Shown here in pieces: positions 46,487 through 58,664 of a stretch of DNA of 64,000 nt; the stretch's first letter is position 1, and the number at the start of each line of letters is the position of its first letter. Source of the stretch: Panax quinquefolius (Eukaryota > Streptophyta > Magnoliopsida > Apiales > Araliaceae); the NCBI GenBank assembly GCA_020205615.1, contig CM035164.1, forward strand, positions 3,871,501 through 3,935,500, read 5' to 3'. Under the pieces are notes generated by a model, which saw only the letters and a list, made by a program, of their open reading frames with translations, was not told the DNA's origin and searched no databases. A program made the position numbers and the translations under genes.

Positions 46487-47891
46487 TGATAAGTGGATTT
46501 TATATACACGAATCAATATTCATTTCAAGTTTAAATTCATAGTTATCTTCGTGTTTTGTGTTCGCTTTTTCACTGCTTTCGTGTTAATTTATGTGTAGGG
46601 TGGTCATGGATGCAAGAGGTGAAGAATGGCGAGTTTTGGAGCAAAAGTGAAAAACTGCATGAAAGCGAAAAATCCTTTAGTAGAAGAGCCTTAGCTAGCA
46701 CGGGGGGGCCTTTTTGTTAATACCTCGTACGGGGGGTCCCATTTTCTCAAGTGTCCTGCTCGGTTTTGATGTCTCTTTGGTGCACGGTTTTTGGGACTCT
46801 CATTAGGCGCTCGGACTTTATATGAGGGACTTCTACGTAATAAGGAGAAGAGCTTGATATTACTTTGATATACAACAATCATACAACACACGAGCATAAT
46901 TAATTCAAGAGGATTTCTAGGATTCAAGTGCAACTTTGAGGAGTAATTTTCAGAGATTGTCACGACAATTGCAAATCGAGTCTATGTGAAGGGGTTTTCA
47001 ATATTCTTCTTCTCTTAAGTCTTATTTGTGATTCGAAGGATGTTTTCATTATATTATTCAGTTTTTAATTCATTCGTTATGAACTAATTCACTTATTAGA
47101 CTTATGATGGATCTTTGGGCGAAACAATGATTCTAAAGCTTTGATTTCCAATTCAATAATATATTTTCAGTTTATCTATGTTAATTCGAGCGTGAATTTA
47201 TGAATTGCCTGATCAACAATTTTTTGTGGATTTGAATGGAATCGAGAGAGGAGATTCGAATCTAGACCTAGTTAATATAGCATGTGTCATGAATTTTGTC
47301 AATAGCAGATTTTTGATTATTGTTAAGGTAGAGATACGCTTGACATCATATGTAATCATATAGAGAGCTTGAACTTAAACCTTCTTTAATTGCAGCTCAC
47401 ATGTAGATATAGTGAGTCAAGTTAATTTAGGTGTTTAATGATTTCTATCTTAATTGTGGATTGATGTTAATACGGTATTAGTGCATCGAGAGGTGGCTAG
47501 TATTACATTCGTGTTTTTTGATTAATAAACCGGGATATTAAATTGAGTTGAATAAAGGTTTGAAAATCGTAGTAAAGCTCAAGGTGAAATCATAAGTCTA
47601 ATTCTCCATTAATTGTTTGAAATTTCAATTTTGATATTGGTGACTGCTTTGATAGTTTGATAGTTTAGTTTATTTATTAACTTAGTTTCTATAATTTAAA
47701 ACCAAATTGAATTGAATTAGTTTAAAAAATTAGGTTGACTACGTAATAGAAAATTGATAATCATGTGAAGTTAAAATTCTTGCTAATTTGTCTTCGTGGG
47801 AATACGATACTCTATTCACTACTATATTACTTGTCGACTCTACGACCCAAATCGCATGCCTTGTTTTTGAGCGTATTGATTTTACCCAACA
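46487..47891 (+). repeat. Athila LTR1, right copy
   Basis: It starts TGATAAGTGGATTTTATATA and ends ACCCAACA at 47891. It is 1405 bp and matches 19267-20640. A stretch near 47838-47868 is disturbed relative to the left copy. Element B resumes at 47892. Confidence 0.9.
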
Positions 47892-48330
47892 ATTTAACTC
47901 TATTTCCATCCTTTGTAATTCATACAAAATGGGCCTTTCATGTTGACAATATTGCACTCGCATGCAGCGTATGATCTTCTACTCAATGCATCATCCATTT
48001 CTACGCTCACTTTTCCAAGATGGTATTGGATGGTATGATCATAATCTTTCAACAACTCAAGCCATCTTCGTTGCCGCATGTTGAGTTCCTTTTGAGTGAA
48101 GAAATATTTGAGGCTTTTATGATCCGTGATAGATCTCCACCTTCTCTCCATATATGTAATGCCTCCAAATCTTAAGCGCAAAAAAATGATCACGCTTGAC
48201 TCTCTAGATCATGAGTAGGATAATTCCTCTCATATTCTTTAAGTTGTCATGAGGCATATGCTATGACTTTCCCATGTTGCATGAGAACACATCCTAACCC
48301 TTTGCTTGAAGCATCACTGTAGATGATAAA
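47892..48330 (-). pseudogene. RNase H fragment of element B
   Basis: Minus-strand frames give [40 protein letters not shown] and DALSRRSYA, plus the upstream CVLMQHGK piece. The region matches element A at about 2957-3380. It is bounded by the Athila LTR on one side and the solo LTR on the other. Confidence 0.85.
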
Positions 48331-51180
48331 TGTGACGCCCCCAAAATAGGTATACACAACACCCATTCTCGAAATCGCCAAATATATGGTACAAGAAGCA
48401 AACTACAACTTCAATAATACAAATGTCGTGTGAAATACGACAATATATAATCGTGAGTTTAAATATAATATTGTCTTCTAGACAATATCCACACGCAAAT
48501 AAATCCCCATTATAATTATTGATTCATTATTTTACAAAAATGGTGAGGACTACTAAACAACTCTCTCTAGAACCTTCATTCCATACCCCGACTAAGACTT
48601 GCTACATTCTCGCCTCCCGAGAAGAAAAATGGAACAACAAGGAAAAGGGTGAGCTCAACTAGCCCAAGAAAGAATATTATGACTAAGATAATATACAACA
48701 AATTATCGTTAGTCTTCAACAGGGAAAATCGATAGAATACAATAGACAACAAGTTTCGGATCAATATTCATGGCGAAATAATAATTCATAGAAGAGTTAC
48801 GTAGAGAATGAATTCTACTATAATCTATGAATTTAACGATCCATCATCAATATTTTATCCTGTAACATCAATCAATATTCATCTCAAATCAAATATTCAT
48901 CTTTGCACTACAGCCAAAGATATTCATCAATCGGTATGTTCATCTCAACACTGCTCATCTTTGCACTACAGCCAAAGATATTCATCGATCGGTCATATTC
49001 ATTTAAACACTGCTCATCTTTGCACTACAAAGTAGAAGATATTCTTCAGAAATCATTCATCTTTGCACTACAAAAGCCAAAGATATTCAATAATATCATC
49101 ATTTAAGACCGAGGATGATGAAAATATTTTTAAAAGAAACGAATCCATTGAAACAAAATGACAAGGATTAAGGATTAAGGATTCAGACTTGGTTTTATCC
49201 ACGCCCAAAAATACCTCAAAAATAATCATAGTGGTGTAAAATTCAAGAATGATCAAAACATGGATACAATCGAAGTTAGTATCCGAATAGATGTTTTGGA
49301 CGAAAAGAAGAAATTTTATTTTTCTATTGAATAGTGCAGAGTATCGTGAATAGTGCAGATATCGTGAATAGTCTACCCGATATCGTGAATAGTAACTCCA
49401 GACACCAAAAGATAGAAATTCCACAAAAACATCTTCACGCTTCATGAATAGTACTAGACTTGAATAGTAATCGTGAATAAGAACTCATGAATAGTAACTT
49501 GTGAATAGTAACTCATGAATAGTAACCCATGAATAGTAACCCCGACATGAAAAAGTTCCAAATTTGATAAAACTTCAGATCAACATTTCAATATAATGAT
49601 ATTGAAGAAATAATATCATTAAAAAAATAATATCCCTTACCTCGAAAGATCGAAGATTTACAGGCTAGAATCAATCTAGGGTATAGTCTTTGAAGGGACT
49701 TGCACTGGCTCAGCAATACTCAAAGTATACTCAAAATACTCACAAGAATACGCTCAAAATATCGAGAGAAATAGAGAAAACTTCAGGTTTACGGTGTGAT
49801 TTTCAATTCTAACCTAAGCACCCTATTTATAGGAAAATGCTTAGAACACCAAAAGCGAAAAATTTAATATAATATTAATATAATTATACAAATTTTCCTT
49901 AGCCCACCTTTTGGTCAAAACACCAGCCACACATGTTAATGATGTCCAAAAAATACAAAAACGTTTTTCTTAACAAAAATAATTTAAACTCCCAAAAATC
50001 AATTATTTGAGACTTGAAACTTCAATAATTCATAATAAATAGCCCTTTCATCAGAAAATTCGAATCTCATGAGTTTTTATAGGAAATTCAATTCTCTACA
50101 ACTTTGAAGAAGAAAGTTTTCCAAATTCCAAACAAAAATCGACTGAAATCCACAACCAAGGCGATTTTACAGCTATAATCAAATTTCTAATTCAATAATT
50201 GTGTCCACCAACACACAAAACATGTGTTAAACATTTAATGCCACAAAATACTCTTCCTCCTCATATACTCATATATCCCACATTCATTGTAAAAATATCA
50301 CCGTTAATATATTATTAAAATAATATATTTAAATGAATTATTTTATCGAAAAAGATAAAATATTAATTTTCAACAATTGTCATTTTAAAATTTTCTCCAT
50401 CTATATCCACATAAAATCAATATTTTCCTCATCATATAAATCAATAATTAATTATTCACAAATAATATTACGTAATCACAATATTGACAACCAGTGCAGT
50501 TCCCAGGAAGAGGGGCTTTCCAATAAGAATTTCTTCTTCATGGCGCAATGATTAGATGACCAAACCTCTCCTTGATGTAACTTTCTAGACATTGCCAATA
50601 ATGTTATCTAATAATATTATTCAGATAATATGAATTATTGCTTCGATAATGAAAGATATTGTGTAAATGACAATTATTGAAACAACAAAGAATATAAAAT
50701 ATCAACGCAAAGAATTATTAACTCAATAAAATATCGAATGAGCGGTATTCGTAACCATTATTGAGTAGTCCCTTCTTACGTAAGAATCAATAATTGGTGC
50801 AATACTGGTGTCTTCTTTGCTCAACAACGCAGCGTATTAGTGTGTTTTAACCACCGGGTATTCCAACAATTAAGGGCAACTAACTACGCCAGATTATTTA
50901 AAAACAACTTATATTTGTCGTTTTCTTCATCCAATCGCTTTCAAGTTATGGGGCCCACACATGGTCTGCTACTGTCGCATTTAATATTCCCCGACAAGAT
51001 TTAATATTCCATTCCACGACCAAACGAATATTCCCCGACAACAATGAATATTTTATAACCACTTGCTTATTTTGAAATATTTGCGTATTTAACCCTTAAC
51101 TATCCACATTAATCAAATCAACCCTTACTATTTCAAAATAAAGGAAATTCCTTTTTATTTAAAAATTTCGGGGTCTTACA
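48331..51180 (-). mobile_element. solo LTR inserted in the RNase H region of element B
   Basis: ATAAA stands on both sides (48326-48330 and 51181-51185). Removing the insert and one ATAAA restores the ATAAATCCCTCCGAG reading seen uninterrupted in element A near 3380. Edges are TGTGACGCCC and GGGGTCTTACA. The 2850-bp copy belongs to the same subfamily as the solo LTR at 10669, sharing the GAATAGTA array and lacking the A/B minisatellite. Confidence 0.92.
49325..49545. repeat. GTGAATAGTAAC minisatellite in solo LTR
   Basis: Ten or more units with the core TGAATAGTA, tails AACY or GCAG and a period of about 15-18 bp, interrupted once by a non-repeat stretch near 49395-49440. Confidence 0.85.
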
Positions 51181-52186
51181 ATAAATCCCTCCGAGCCAGA
51201 TGGTATTATCAAAACAGGTGCTGAAATGAGTCTTCTCTTGAGTTCTTGAAAACTCTTCTCAAATTCCTCACTCCAACTGAATTTTATATCTTTTCGAGTC
51301 AGCTGAGTTAATGGAGTAGCGATTCGAGAAAACCCTTCTACGAATCTCCGATAATAACCAGTTAAGCCAAGAAATCTATGTACTTCGGTCACTTACTTAG
51401 GTTGCTCCCAGCTTTGAATTGCTTCAATCTTTGCCGGGTCAACAGATATCCCATGATTTGATATCATGTGCCCAAGGAATGCAACTTCCTCAAGCCAGAA
51501 CTCGCATTTCTTCAACTTGGCATATAGCTTGTTTTCACGAAGCTTTTGGAGTATCATCCTCAAGTGTTGTTCATGGTCTTCACGGGTTTTGGAGTATATG
51601 AGGATGTCATCAATAAAGACGACTACAAAGTGATCCAAATATTCCTTGAATACTCGGTTCATCATATCCATGAAGGTAGCAGGAGCATTAGTTAATCTAA
51701 AAGACATGACTAAGAATTCATAATGCCCGTACCGAGTTTTGAAAGCAGTCGTTGGAATGTCATCAGTTTTAATCTTCAACTGATGATATCTAGAACGAAA
51801 ATCGATCTTTGAAAAGAATTTGGCGCCTTGCAACTGGTCAAACAAATCATCAATACGAGGTAACGGGTACAAATTTTTATAGTGACATGATTCAACTCTC
51901 GATAATCAATACAAAGTCGCATACTTCAATCTTTCTTCTTCACGAATAGAACAGAAGCACCCCAAGGAGACTTACTAGGACGAATGAAACCGATGTCTAA
52001 CAATTCCTGTAGTTGGGTTTTTAACTCCTGAAGTTTAATAGGAGCCATTCGATATGGGGCTTTGGAAATAAGTTTTGTACCGAATTCAAGGTCGATACAA
52101 AATTCAACTTCACGCTCTGGGGGTAGACCAGGAAGTTCTTCAGGGAATACGTCAGGAAATTTATGAACAATAGAAATATCATTCAA
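51181..52186 (-). pseudogene. reverse transcriptase of element B
   Basis: Three open pieces (52186-51926, 51872-51393, 51392-51159) cover the protease-RT linker ([15 protein letters not shown]), [54 protein letters not shown], the catalytic [11 protein letters not shown] and [17 protein letters not shown]. The breaks are a shift near 51890 and a stop near 51393. The conserved Gly in SFGLTNAP is replaced by Arg. Confidence 0.88.
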
Positions 52187-52189
52187 ATC

Positions 52190-52759
52190 TGACGTATTTT
52201 TGTTTAAATCTGTGACATGAGCTAAGAAAGCTTAACATCCGTTTTTCAATAAACGAAAAGCTTTATGGCTTGAGATGACCGTGATTGATTTTAATGGTTT
52301 GGTCGCTTGAATTCGAAGCTAACAACCTTACGAAAATAATCAATTTTAGCATAATGAGTAGTTAACCAATCAATCCCTAGAATCACGTCAAATGCAAGTA
52401 TTTTAAGGAGATAAGATCGACAGGTAACGTGCGGTTACCGATTTGAATCAAACAAGACGTATAAACAGTGGATGTAATGAAGGTTTCTCCCAACAGAGTT
52501 TCAACAGATAAATCAAAGTCTAATTTCTCGGGAGTCAAATTTAAACGTTTAACGCAAGTAGAAAAATAAAATAATGGGTAGAACCGGTATCAAATAAAGT
52601 ATAAACTTTGGTAGAGTTTATGACTAGCTTACCCGTGATCACCTCGTTCAGATTTCTCGCTTTTTGGGAGTTTACAACAAACGCTTTCCCTTGAACTACC
52701 GGTTTTATCTTGTCTGGGATGGCCTTTGATGCCTCCATCCCAGCTGGACTTGACTTCGG
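52190..52759 (-). pseudogene. protease region of element B
   Basis: The active-site segment TLFDTGSTHYF is in the open piece 52738-52541. A frameshift follows, then in other frames the ILGIDWL-type flap region near 52370. A gap relative to element A near 52316 removes part of the sequence. The order between gag knuckles and RT is normal. Confidence 0.75.
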
Positions 52760-53832
52760 TGCATGACAAAATCGGGCAAAGTGACCTTCTCTTTCGCAAT
52801 TTTAACACGCTTTGGATTGCTGCGTACAGTTCGGACTGATATGTCCCTCCCTTCCGCATTTGTAACATACGATTGGTTGTCGTTCCCCTTCCTTAACAAC
52901 AAGTGCTGGTGCAGACGTCTTTTCATCATTTTTGAATATACTCTTCTTGAAATGTCCATTCTTATTGTCTTGGCCATGATTACCACCGAAGTGGTTACCA
53001 TTTCTAGCATGTTGATTCCCTCCACATTTGTTGTCACCGCTTCTATGACTGCCACCATTGATATTTTCATTTTGCCGGCTGCTTTCTCTTGGTTGGGTTG
53101 ACTCGTTATCGCGCTCCAATAACTGAGCCCTATTTACAACATCTGAATACAAACATAGTTTATGAGAAATTAGATATTGACGTATCTTGGGTTTCAAACC
53201 TCTTAGAAACATCCGCGTCATTCTCTCCTCATTATCAACCAAGTGGGACGCAAACCGGGACAACTCGACAAACGTAGCTTCGTACTGTGACACGGTCATA
53301 TTGTTCTGCTCCAGCTTGATAAACTCTACCTCTTTCATGTGACGAACACTTTCGGGAAAGTACTTGTCGTTGAACAGTTCTTAGAATTTCTCCCAAGACA
53401 TCTTCAGTGCGGCAGGTTGAGTACGCTTTACAGATTCCCACCAGTAATCTGCCTCTCCTCGCAACATAAAGGTGGAAAAGGAAACCTTTTGCTCCTCGGA
53501 GCATCCCAATACATCAAATATCTTGGTGATCTGCTTTATCCACGTCTTCGCCTTAAGTGGTTTTGACTCTCTAATAAACTCTGGTGCTAAACAGCGGTGA
53601 CCGCCCGTGAGTTGCCAGTGTTTCCACCTGCATTTTGAATAGAAGCCGCTCTCGCCTGATGTTGCATGAATTGCATAAAGCCTCTGAACATCCCATCATT
53701 CATCATTTGGTCAGCGTTGTTATTTTCTTAAGGTCTATTGCCATCTTGATGCACATTATCCTGGGTATTGATCGTTGGTGACTCAACGGTCTCATGTGCT
53801 TTATTGCTTATCTCAACATTTTCGGTTGCCAT
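52760..53832 (-). pseudogene. gag of element B
   Basis: The start codon at 53832 is placed by comparison with element A (both 188 bases inside the LTR edge). The C-terminal half is open for 178 codons (53338-52802), with YEATFVELSRFASHLVDNEE, FLRGLKPKIRQYLISHK, an Asn/Gly-rich stretch and an intact knuckle CYKCGREGHISPNC. A second knuckle lies beyond a stop near 52800. The N-terminal half holds LRGAKGF and WWESV-type segments in shifted frames. Confidence 0.83.
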
Positions 53833-54002
53833 TTTCATATACTGCCACAAAACAAGGGTTAATTGACATGTCACATATTATCCCTATACTCTGAACGACC
53901 AATTAAATACCAAATAAACTTAGGTAGGTCATACTAGCGAAGGAATTCCACGTCTCTCCCCTCCTAGTTCTTGTCTCACATCTCAGCCAGGGATCATATC
54001 CC

Positions 54003-54019
54003 TAAGCTTTGATACCAAC
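54003..54019 (-). promoter_or_regulatory. primer binding site of element B
   Basis: The minus strand next to the 5' LTR reads TTGGTATCAAAGCTTA, complementary to the end of initiator methionine tRNA except at single positions. It is better kept than in element A. Confidence 0.85.
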
Positions 54020-56932
54020 TGTGATGCCTCCAAAACAGGTATACATCACCCATCTTGAGTCGCCAAATACATGGTACAAAATTAAAATACAACTTAATTA
54101 TACAACAAATTAAGTAAAAATACGACAAAACATAATCTAAGAGTTTTAATAAGAATATTGTCATCTGTACAATATCCACACTCAATGGAGTCCTCATTAC
54201 ATTTATTGTCACACTATTTAATGTAATAGTGAGGACTACTAATACTATCATCTAGACCGTACTTACGCTCCCTCGACTAGTCCCGGCTACGTTCTCATTT
54301 CACAAGAGAACAAAGGAAAGAAAGGGTGAGCTCAACTAGCCTAGTAAGAAATATTATGACTAAGATAATGCAGAATAAATTATCATTAGCCTTCAACAAT
54401 GTTAAACTGATAGAATATAATAGACAACAAGTTTAACTGTAGCGGAACAAGAAATTCATTAGAAGAGTCAAGTAGAGCATAAAATCTACTATCTTCTATG
54501 ATTTAAAAAGTTTTTCATCAACTTTATCGTTGAGACTCAGCTTAATAAATAAAATCGAATCATCCCTGCATCACGGCCAAGGATATTCATGTAATCATCA
54601 ATGGTCATAATTATACCGAATAATTCTTGGTCATAATTATACCAACATCTGTCCATCAATGAACTACAGGCCAATGAGGACTTTTACCACATCATTCGTC
54701 ACATTACGGTCATGATTATACAGAATAATCCCTGGTAATAATCATACCAAATCCATCTATGAACGTAAGCCAAAGATGACTTTAATCACAATATAAGAAT
54801 GAGGATGATGACAATGACATAATAATTCAATAAAACAAGTTCAAGGATAAATTTTAAAGATTTATAATTTTAATTTATCCAGAAATCAATAACGTCCAAA
54901 TTGTCAACATGATACTTCTTTGTGGAGTAAAATTCAAGAATGCTCAGAAGAATATTTCCATGAAAAGATACTGGATGAAACGCAAATATCAAGGATATTC
55001 CACTAATTTTATGGAGTATAGAAGCCAAAACTTTAACCAACTGAGTATAATAGAATATATGAAACCGCAAATGGATTTTTGCCCGCCATGCGATAATCCA
55101 CGTAGACAGATCATTTCCATAATTTAATAAAGAATGAATACGAATGATTATTCACCATGCATGCGATAATCCATATAGACAGGTTATTCCAACAGAATAA
55201 TAAAGAATGGAATAACATAAGAATTCACCAGGCGTGCGTAATCCGCACAGATATAATATTCCAATAAAATAATAAAGAATGGAACCAGGTCATGCGTAAC
55301 TTGCATGCATGTGATATTCCAATGTAATAATAAAGAATGGAACCGAATTCATGCGTAATCCGCACGCATGTGATATTCTAACAGAATAGTAAAAGAAATG
55401 AAATAACAAATGAATTCACTGTGTGCGATGCGATAGATCAATGATGAATAAAGTTATTCCAATGAATAATAAAGAATGGAATAACAAAAAAAATTTCACC
55501 ACGTATATGCGGTATTTCGATGTACAAAGTTATTCCAACATAATAATAAAGATTGAAATAACAACCCTTACGAGTATTGAAAAAAAATAACTCTCTTCAT
55601 GAATACGAAAGAATAATACCCCTTACCTTAAAATAAAACTGGATACTGGAATAGAGAGGTAGCAGACTTCTCTTCTTCTTTCTCTTTATAATTTCTCTCT
55701 ATAATAATTGCTCTATAGCTTTAGTGAATTGGTGAGAAATGAAGGAATAATGAGCTTCTATTTATAAGAAAATATAGTTTCGATAATTGCACGTTTTGGG
55801 GCTCAAAATATTACAGTATAATACCTTCCTCTTTTTTTTTATTTTTAATTTAGTCCTGCAAGTATTATCAAACTTGCACCACCTCTCCTAATAGTAAATA
55901 ATGTGAATCATTAGTTCAATCATGTGAATCAATAGTTATAATCATGTGAAAATACGAATTACAGTATAGTACCTTCAACTATACCTCCATTTTTAACTTA
56001 GTCATGCAAGTATTATCAATCTTGCACCACCTCCCTTAATAGTACAAGAATGTGAATCAATAGTACACACATGTGAATAAATAGTTATAATCATGTGAAT
56101 TAATAGCAATTAATTGCTCATTTATCCGGTTAATTACCCGATTGGTTAACATAACCTCCAGACATTAATTATTATCGAAATAAATGTCGATTTTCACTAA
56201 CACTAATAATTCCAACACAATGGAACTATTTATTTTATCTTTAATCAACACGAACTTATTCATCATTAATATTATAATTCACAATATTTAACATCCAGGT
56301 CGTTCTCAGGAAAGATGGGGTTTTCGATAAGGATTTCTCCTTATTGACGCGCAATTAGGTGACCAAACCTCTCCTTGACAGAACTTCTAGACATTGTCAA
56401 TATTGCAAATAATAATATGAATAACTTTGTCTTCTCAATTATTGATTTAATAATATAACATATTATGCCGATGATACTGTGACAATAATTGAATCAATAA
56501 TATGAGAGATATGATGCAGCAATTACTGTAGCAATAATTGAGTATAACTAAGTGACTTCTCAAGTAAGCATCAATAATCAATACCGTAAAGCTATTATGC
56601 AACCACACGACATCGTATTTTTATATTACCGGTAGTTCAGCGGTTTTAACGGTAAAACTTTCACCGTTATTTTTATAAAAAGATAATTACGCTGCTTTTC
56701 TAACTACGACAATACTTTCGTTAGGGGTCCACTAAATGATTGTGTCGCCGCATTTAATATTCCTGTTAAAACGAATATTCCCCACCAGTCAAATATTATA
56801 TAACCACTTGCTTACTTTGTAAAATTTATAAATATTACCCACAACTATAACATTATATCAAATCCACACCATAATATTCAAAAATATAATTCGAGAAAAT
56901 TATTCTTTATTCATAAAAGTCGGGGTCTTCCA
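54020..56932 (-). repeat. 5' LTR of element B
   Basis: Edges are TGTGATGCCTCC and GGGGTCTTCCA, each with one or more changes. It is 2913 bp and includes a minisatellite at about 55170-55560 and a TATA box variant at 55758-55767. It pairs with 15613-18439 by shared private segments. Confidence 0.92.
55170..55560. repeat. ~60-bp minisatellite in the 5' LTR of element B
   Basis: Six or so units contain TATTCCAACAGAATAATAAA and CATGCGTAATCCGCA-type halves. It is longer than the array in the partner LTR. Confidence 0.8.
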
Positions 56933-57010
56933 CTTAACGTTACATTTTTTGGGTCGCCAATTCCCCTGCCATTAACATAAGATAAACGGGGTTCAAATGT
57001 GATGACGTTG
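56933..57010. repeat. MITE/MULE-like repeat, right half
   Basis: It continues the interrupted repeat from 15612 (CTTAACGTTACATTTTTTGG, then ATGTGATGACGTTGCAGGC). The outer right end is not clear. Confidence 0.45.
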
Positions 57011-57351
57011 CAGGCTTAAATATAAAATATATTCAAAATAAAATAATATATATCATTTAATCAAAACAAAAAAATACTAAAATTCAAAATAAAAAAAGCA
57101 TAACATATTTACATCATTTAATCAAAAAAATAAAATTTAAATTATTTAGTTAACTAATCAAAACAACTAATTAAATAAAATAAGTTGTATAACACATTTA
57201 CATCATTTAATCAAAATACTAAAATTCAAAACATAACATATTTACATCAAATACTAATGATTTAGCATATGACAAACATAAGAATCTTTTCAAGCATATC
57301 ATAATAAGTAAAAGATCCCCTTCAATGATATATTCATAATTATACATACAT
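57011..57351. repeat. AT-rich stretch with a repeated ACATTTACATCATTTAATC word
   Basis: Three degenerate copies of CATATTTACATCATTTAATC lie near 57105, 57190 and 57235, in about 76 percent or more AT by eye. There is no gene signal. Confidence 0.5.
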
Positions 57352-57855
57352 TGTTCTTAGAGTTAGTTTGATTGTAAGCAGTTAAAACATACATAGCAGT
57401 TATAGCAGTTAAGTACATAATGTAAATGACAACGTAAAAGACACAAGAGATTTTAAGTGGTTCAGAAACTCAAGCTCCTAATCCACGCTTCTGCTTTCAA
57501 CTAGCAGGATTTCCACTAAGGAAGGGCAGCACCCTGAATCACTAAGATTTCTTTCAAGGCCAGCAGCCTTGGGACTTCAGTTCACTAAAAACTCTTAAAG
57601 GCTAGCAACCTTGGAACTTCTCTAGTTCCCTAGGAACTCTTCAAGCCTAGTAGGCTTGGAACTTCATTTAGTACATTCGAACAAGGACCCCTCAGGCTCT
57701 GGCTTCTTGTTGATGTTGTTTGTTGTTGTTGTTGGTGCTGAGCTACTAAGATGTCTTTAAGCTCTGAACATCTTCTGTACTTAGTAGCTTGGTGTGGTCT
57801 TCTTTGCATTCTGCTTTGAGTCTGGACCTCATCTTCTTTGGTTCAGCTGATCTTC

Positions 57856-57998
57856 TTCTGTTCTGCCCATCTTCATATAGTATCAGCTGTGCACCATCAC
57901 CATTTCATGAACCCTTCTGTTCTGCCCATCTTCATATAGTGTCAGCTGTGCACCATCACCATTTCATGAACCCTTCTGTTCTGCCCATCTTCATATGG
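57856..57998. repeat. 59-bp tandem repeat, 2.4 copies
   Basis: Units start at 57856, 57915 and 57974 (partial) with TTCTGTTCTGCCCATCTTCA. The first two are nearly identical, differing at one visible position (GTATCAG against GTGTCAG), so the duplication is recent. Confidence 0.92.
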
Positions 57999-58664
57999 TT
58001 CTGCACTTGCTCTGGTTAAACTTTAGGTTCATGGTGAATCATAGAGTGGCTCTTAGGATCTTCCTTGTGCTTTGCCACTCTTCTAAATGCTATCATCTTG
58101 TCCTTCTCGGTTCTCAGATTAAATGCCAATTCAAGTGGCATTCTCATCTTTGTTGAGTGAAGCTTTGGTCTGTTCAATTCCTTCTTCAAAGCTGCTTAAC
58201 TTCCACCTTCGTAGTCTCACTGTCATTGAGACTTGTTCTGTTAAGATTAGGTAGAACTCGTAGAGTCAACGTTAGCATTCTACTAACTCAACGATTCTAC
58301 AACATGTCAATCATCAGCAACTCTTGATCTTTGAAGCTCTGTTGATTTATACTCCTTCCCAATCTTCCCGTTGGAAAGTAGCCGTTAAAACCTTTTTGAA
58401 TTGCTTCACAGATCTCGAGTTATTTGGTGTAGACTGCAGATGTGACATGATATCCCCCTTTCTGACTTTCTGACACTGCACTATACTGTTTCACCTACCT
58501 CGTCAGAGATGTCACTCTGATGTCTTGGGCAGGTCAACAATTTTATTTCCTCCTTCTAATTTCTTGATCAGAGGTTGTCCTTTTGTATCTATGCTCTCAA
58601 TAAGCTCTTATCCGAATACCAACCTTCAGATTGAACCGTTGCCAATGCTTCAATCTTCGGATGA

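Larger units (their letters stand above)
19267..47891 (+). mobile_element. Athila-type Ty3/gypsy mosaic block inserted in element B
   Basis: The outer borders are two copies of one LTR family (LTR1). Between them lie, in order: short internal unit a (20641-23394), an LTR2 copy split by a copia element (23395-34207), short internal unit b (34208-36124), a second LTR2 (36125-37861), and an Athila gag-pol-ORF3 (37862-46486). LTR1 and LTR2 are related in their 3' halves but not their 5' halves. No target duplication is visible: ATATG lies on the left and ATTTA on the right. The junctions of the LTR2 units fall at LTR/primer-binding-site borders, which suggests recombination rather than simple insertion. 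Confidence 0.8.
15613..56932 (-). mobile_element. Tekay-type Ty3/gypsy element B, split by nested insertions
   Basis: Parts in element order on the minus strand: 5' LTR 56932-54020, primer binding site, gag (53832-52760), protease (to about 52190), RT (52186-51181), solo-LTR insertion (51180-48331), RNase H (48330-47892), Athila block (47891-19267), end of integrase with chromodomain-like tail (19266-18463), polypurine tract, 3' LTR 18439-15613. The two LTRs share segments missing from other copies, such as the stretch containing ATAATTGCACGTTTTGGGGC near 17290 and 55795. Comparison with element A shows about 700 bp, the zinc-binding part and core of integrase, missing at the Athila insertion point. 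Confidence 0.88.

Noticed and set aside
49325..49545. Possible CRISPR-like array
   Set aside because: Units are short, degenerate and directly adjacent without unique spacers of fixed length, and the sequence is a plant LTR.
57789..58019. A 76-codon frame over the 59-bp repeat
   Set aside because: The repeat length breaks the frame between units and the frame has no similarity. It is LTR sequence.
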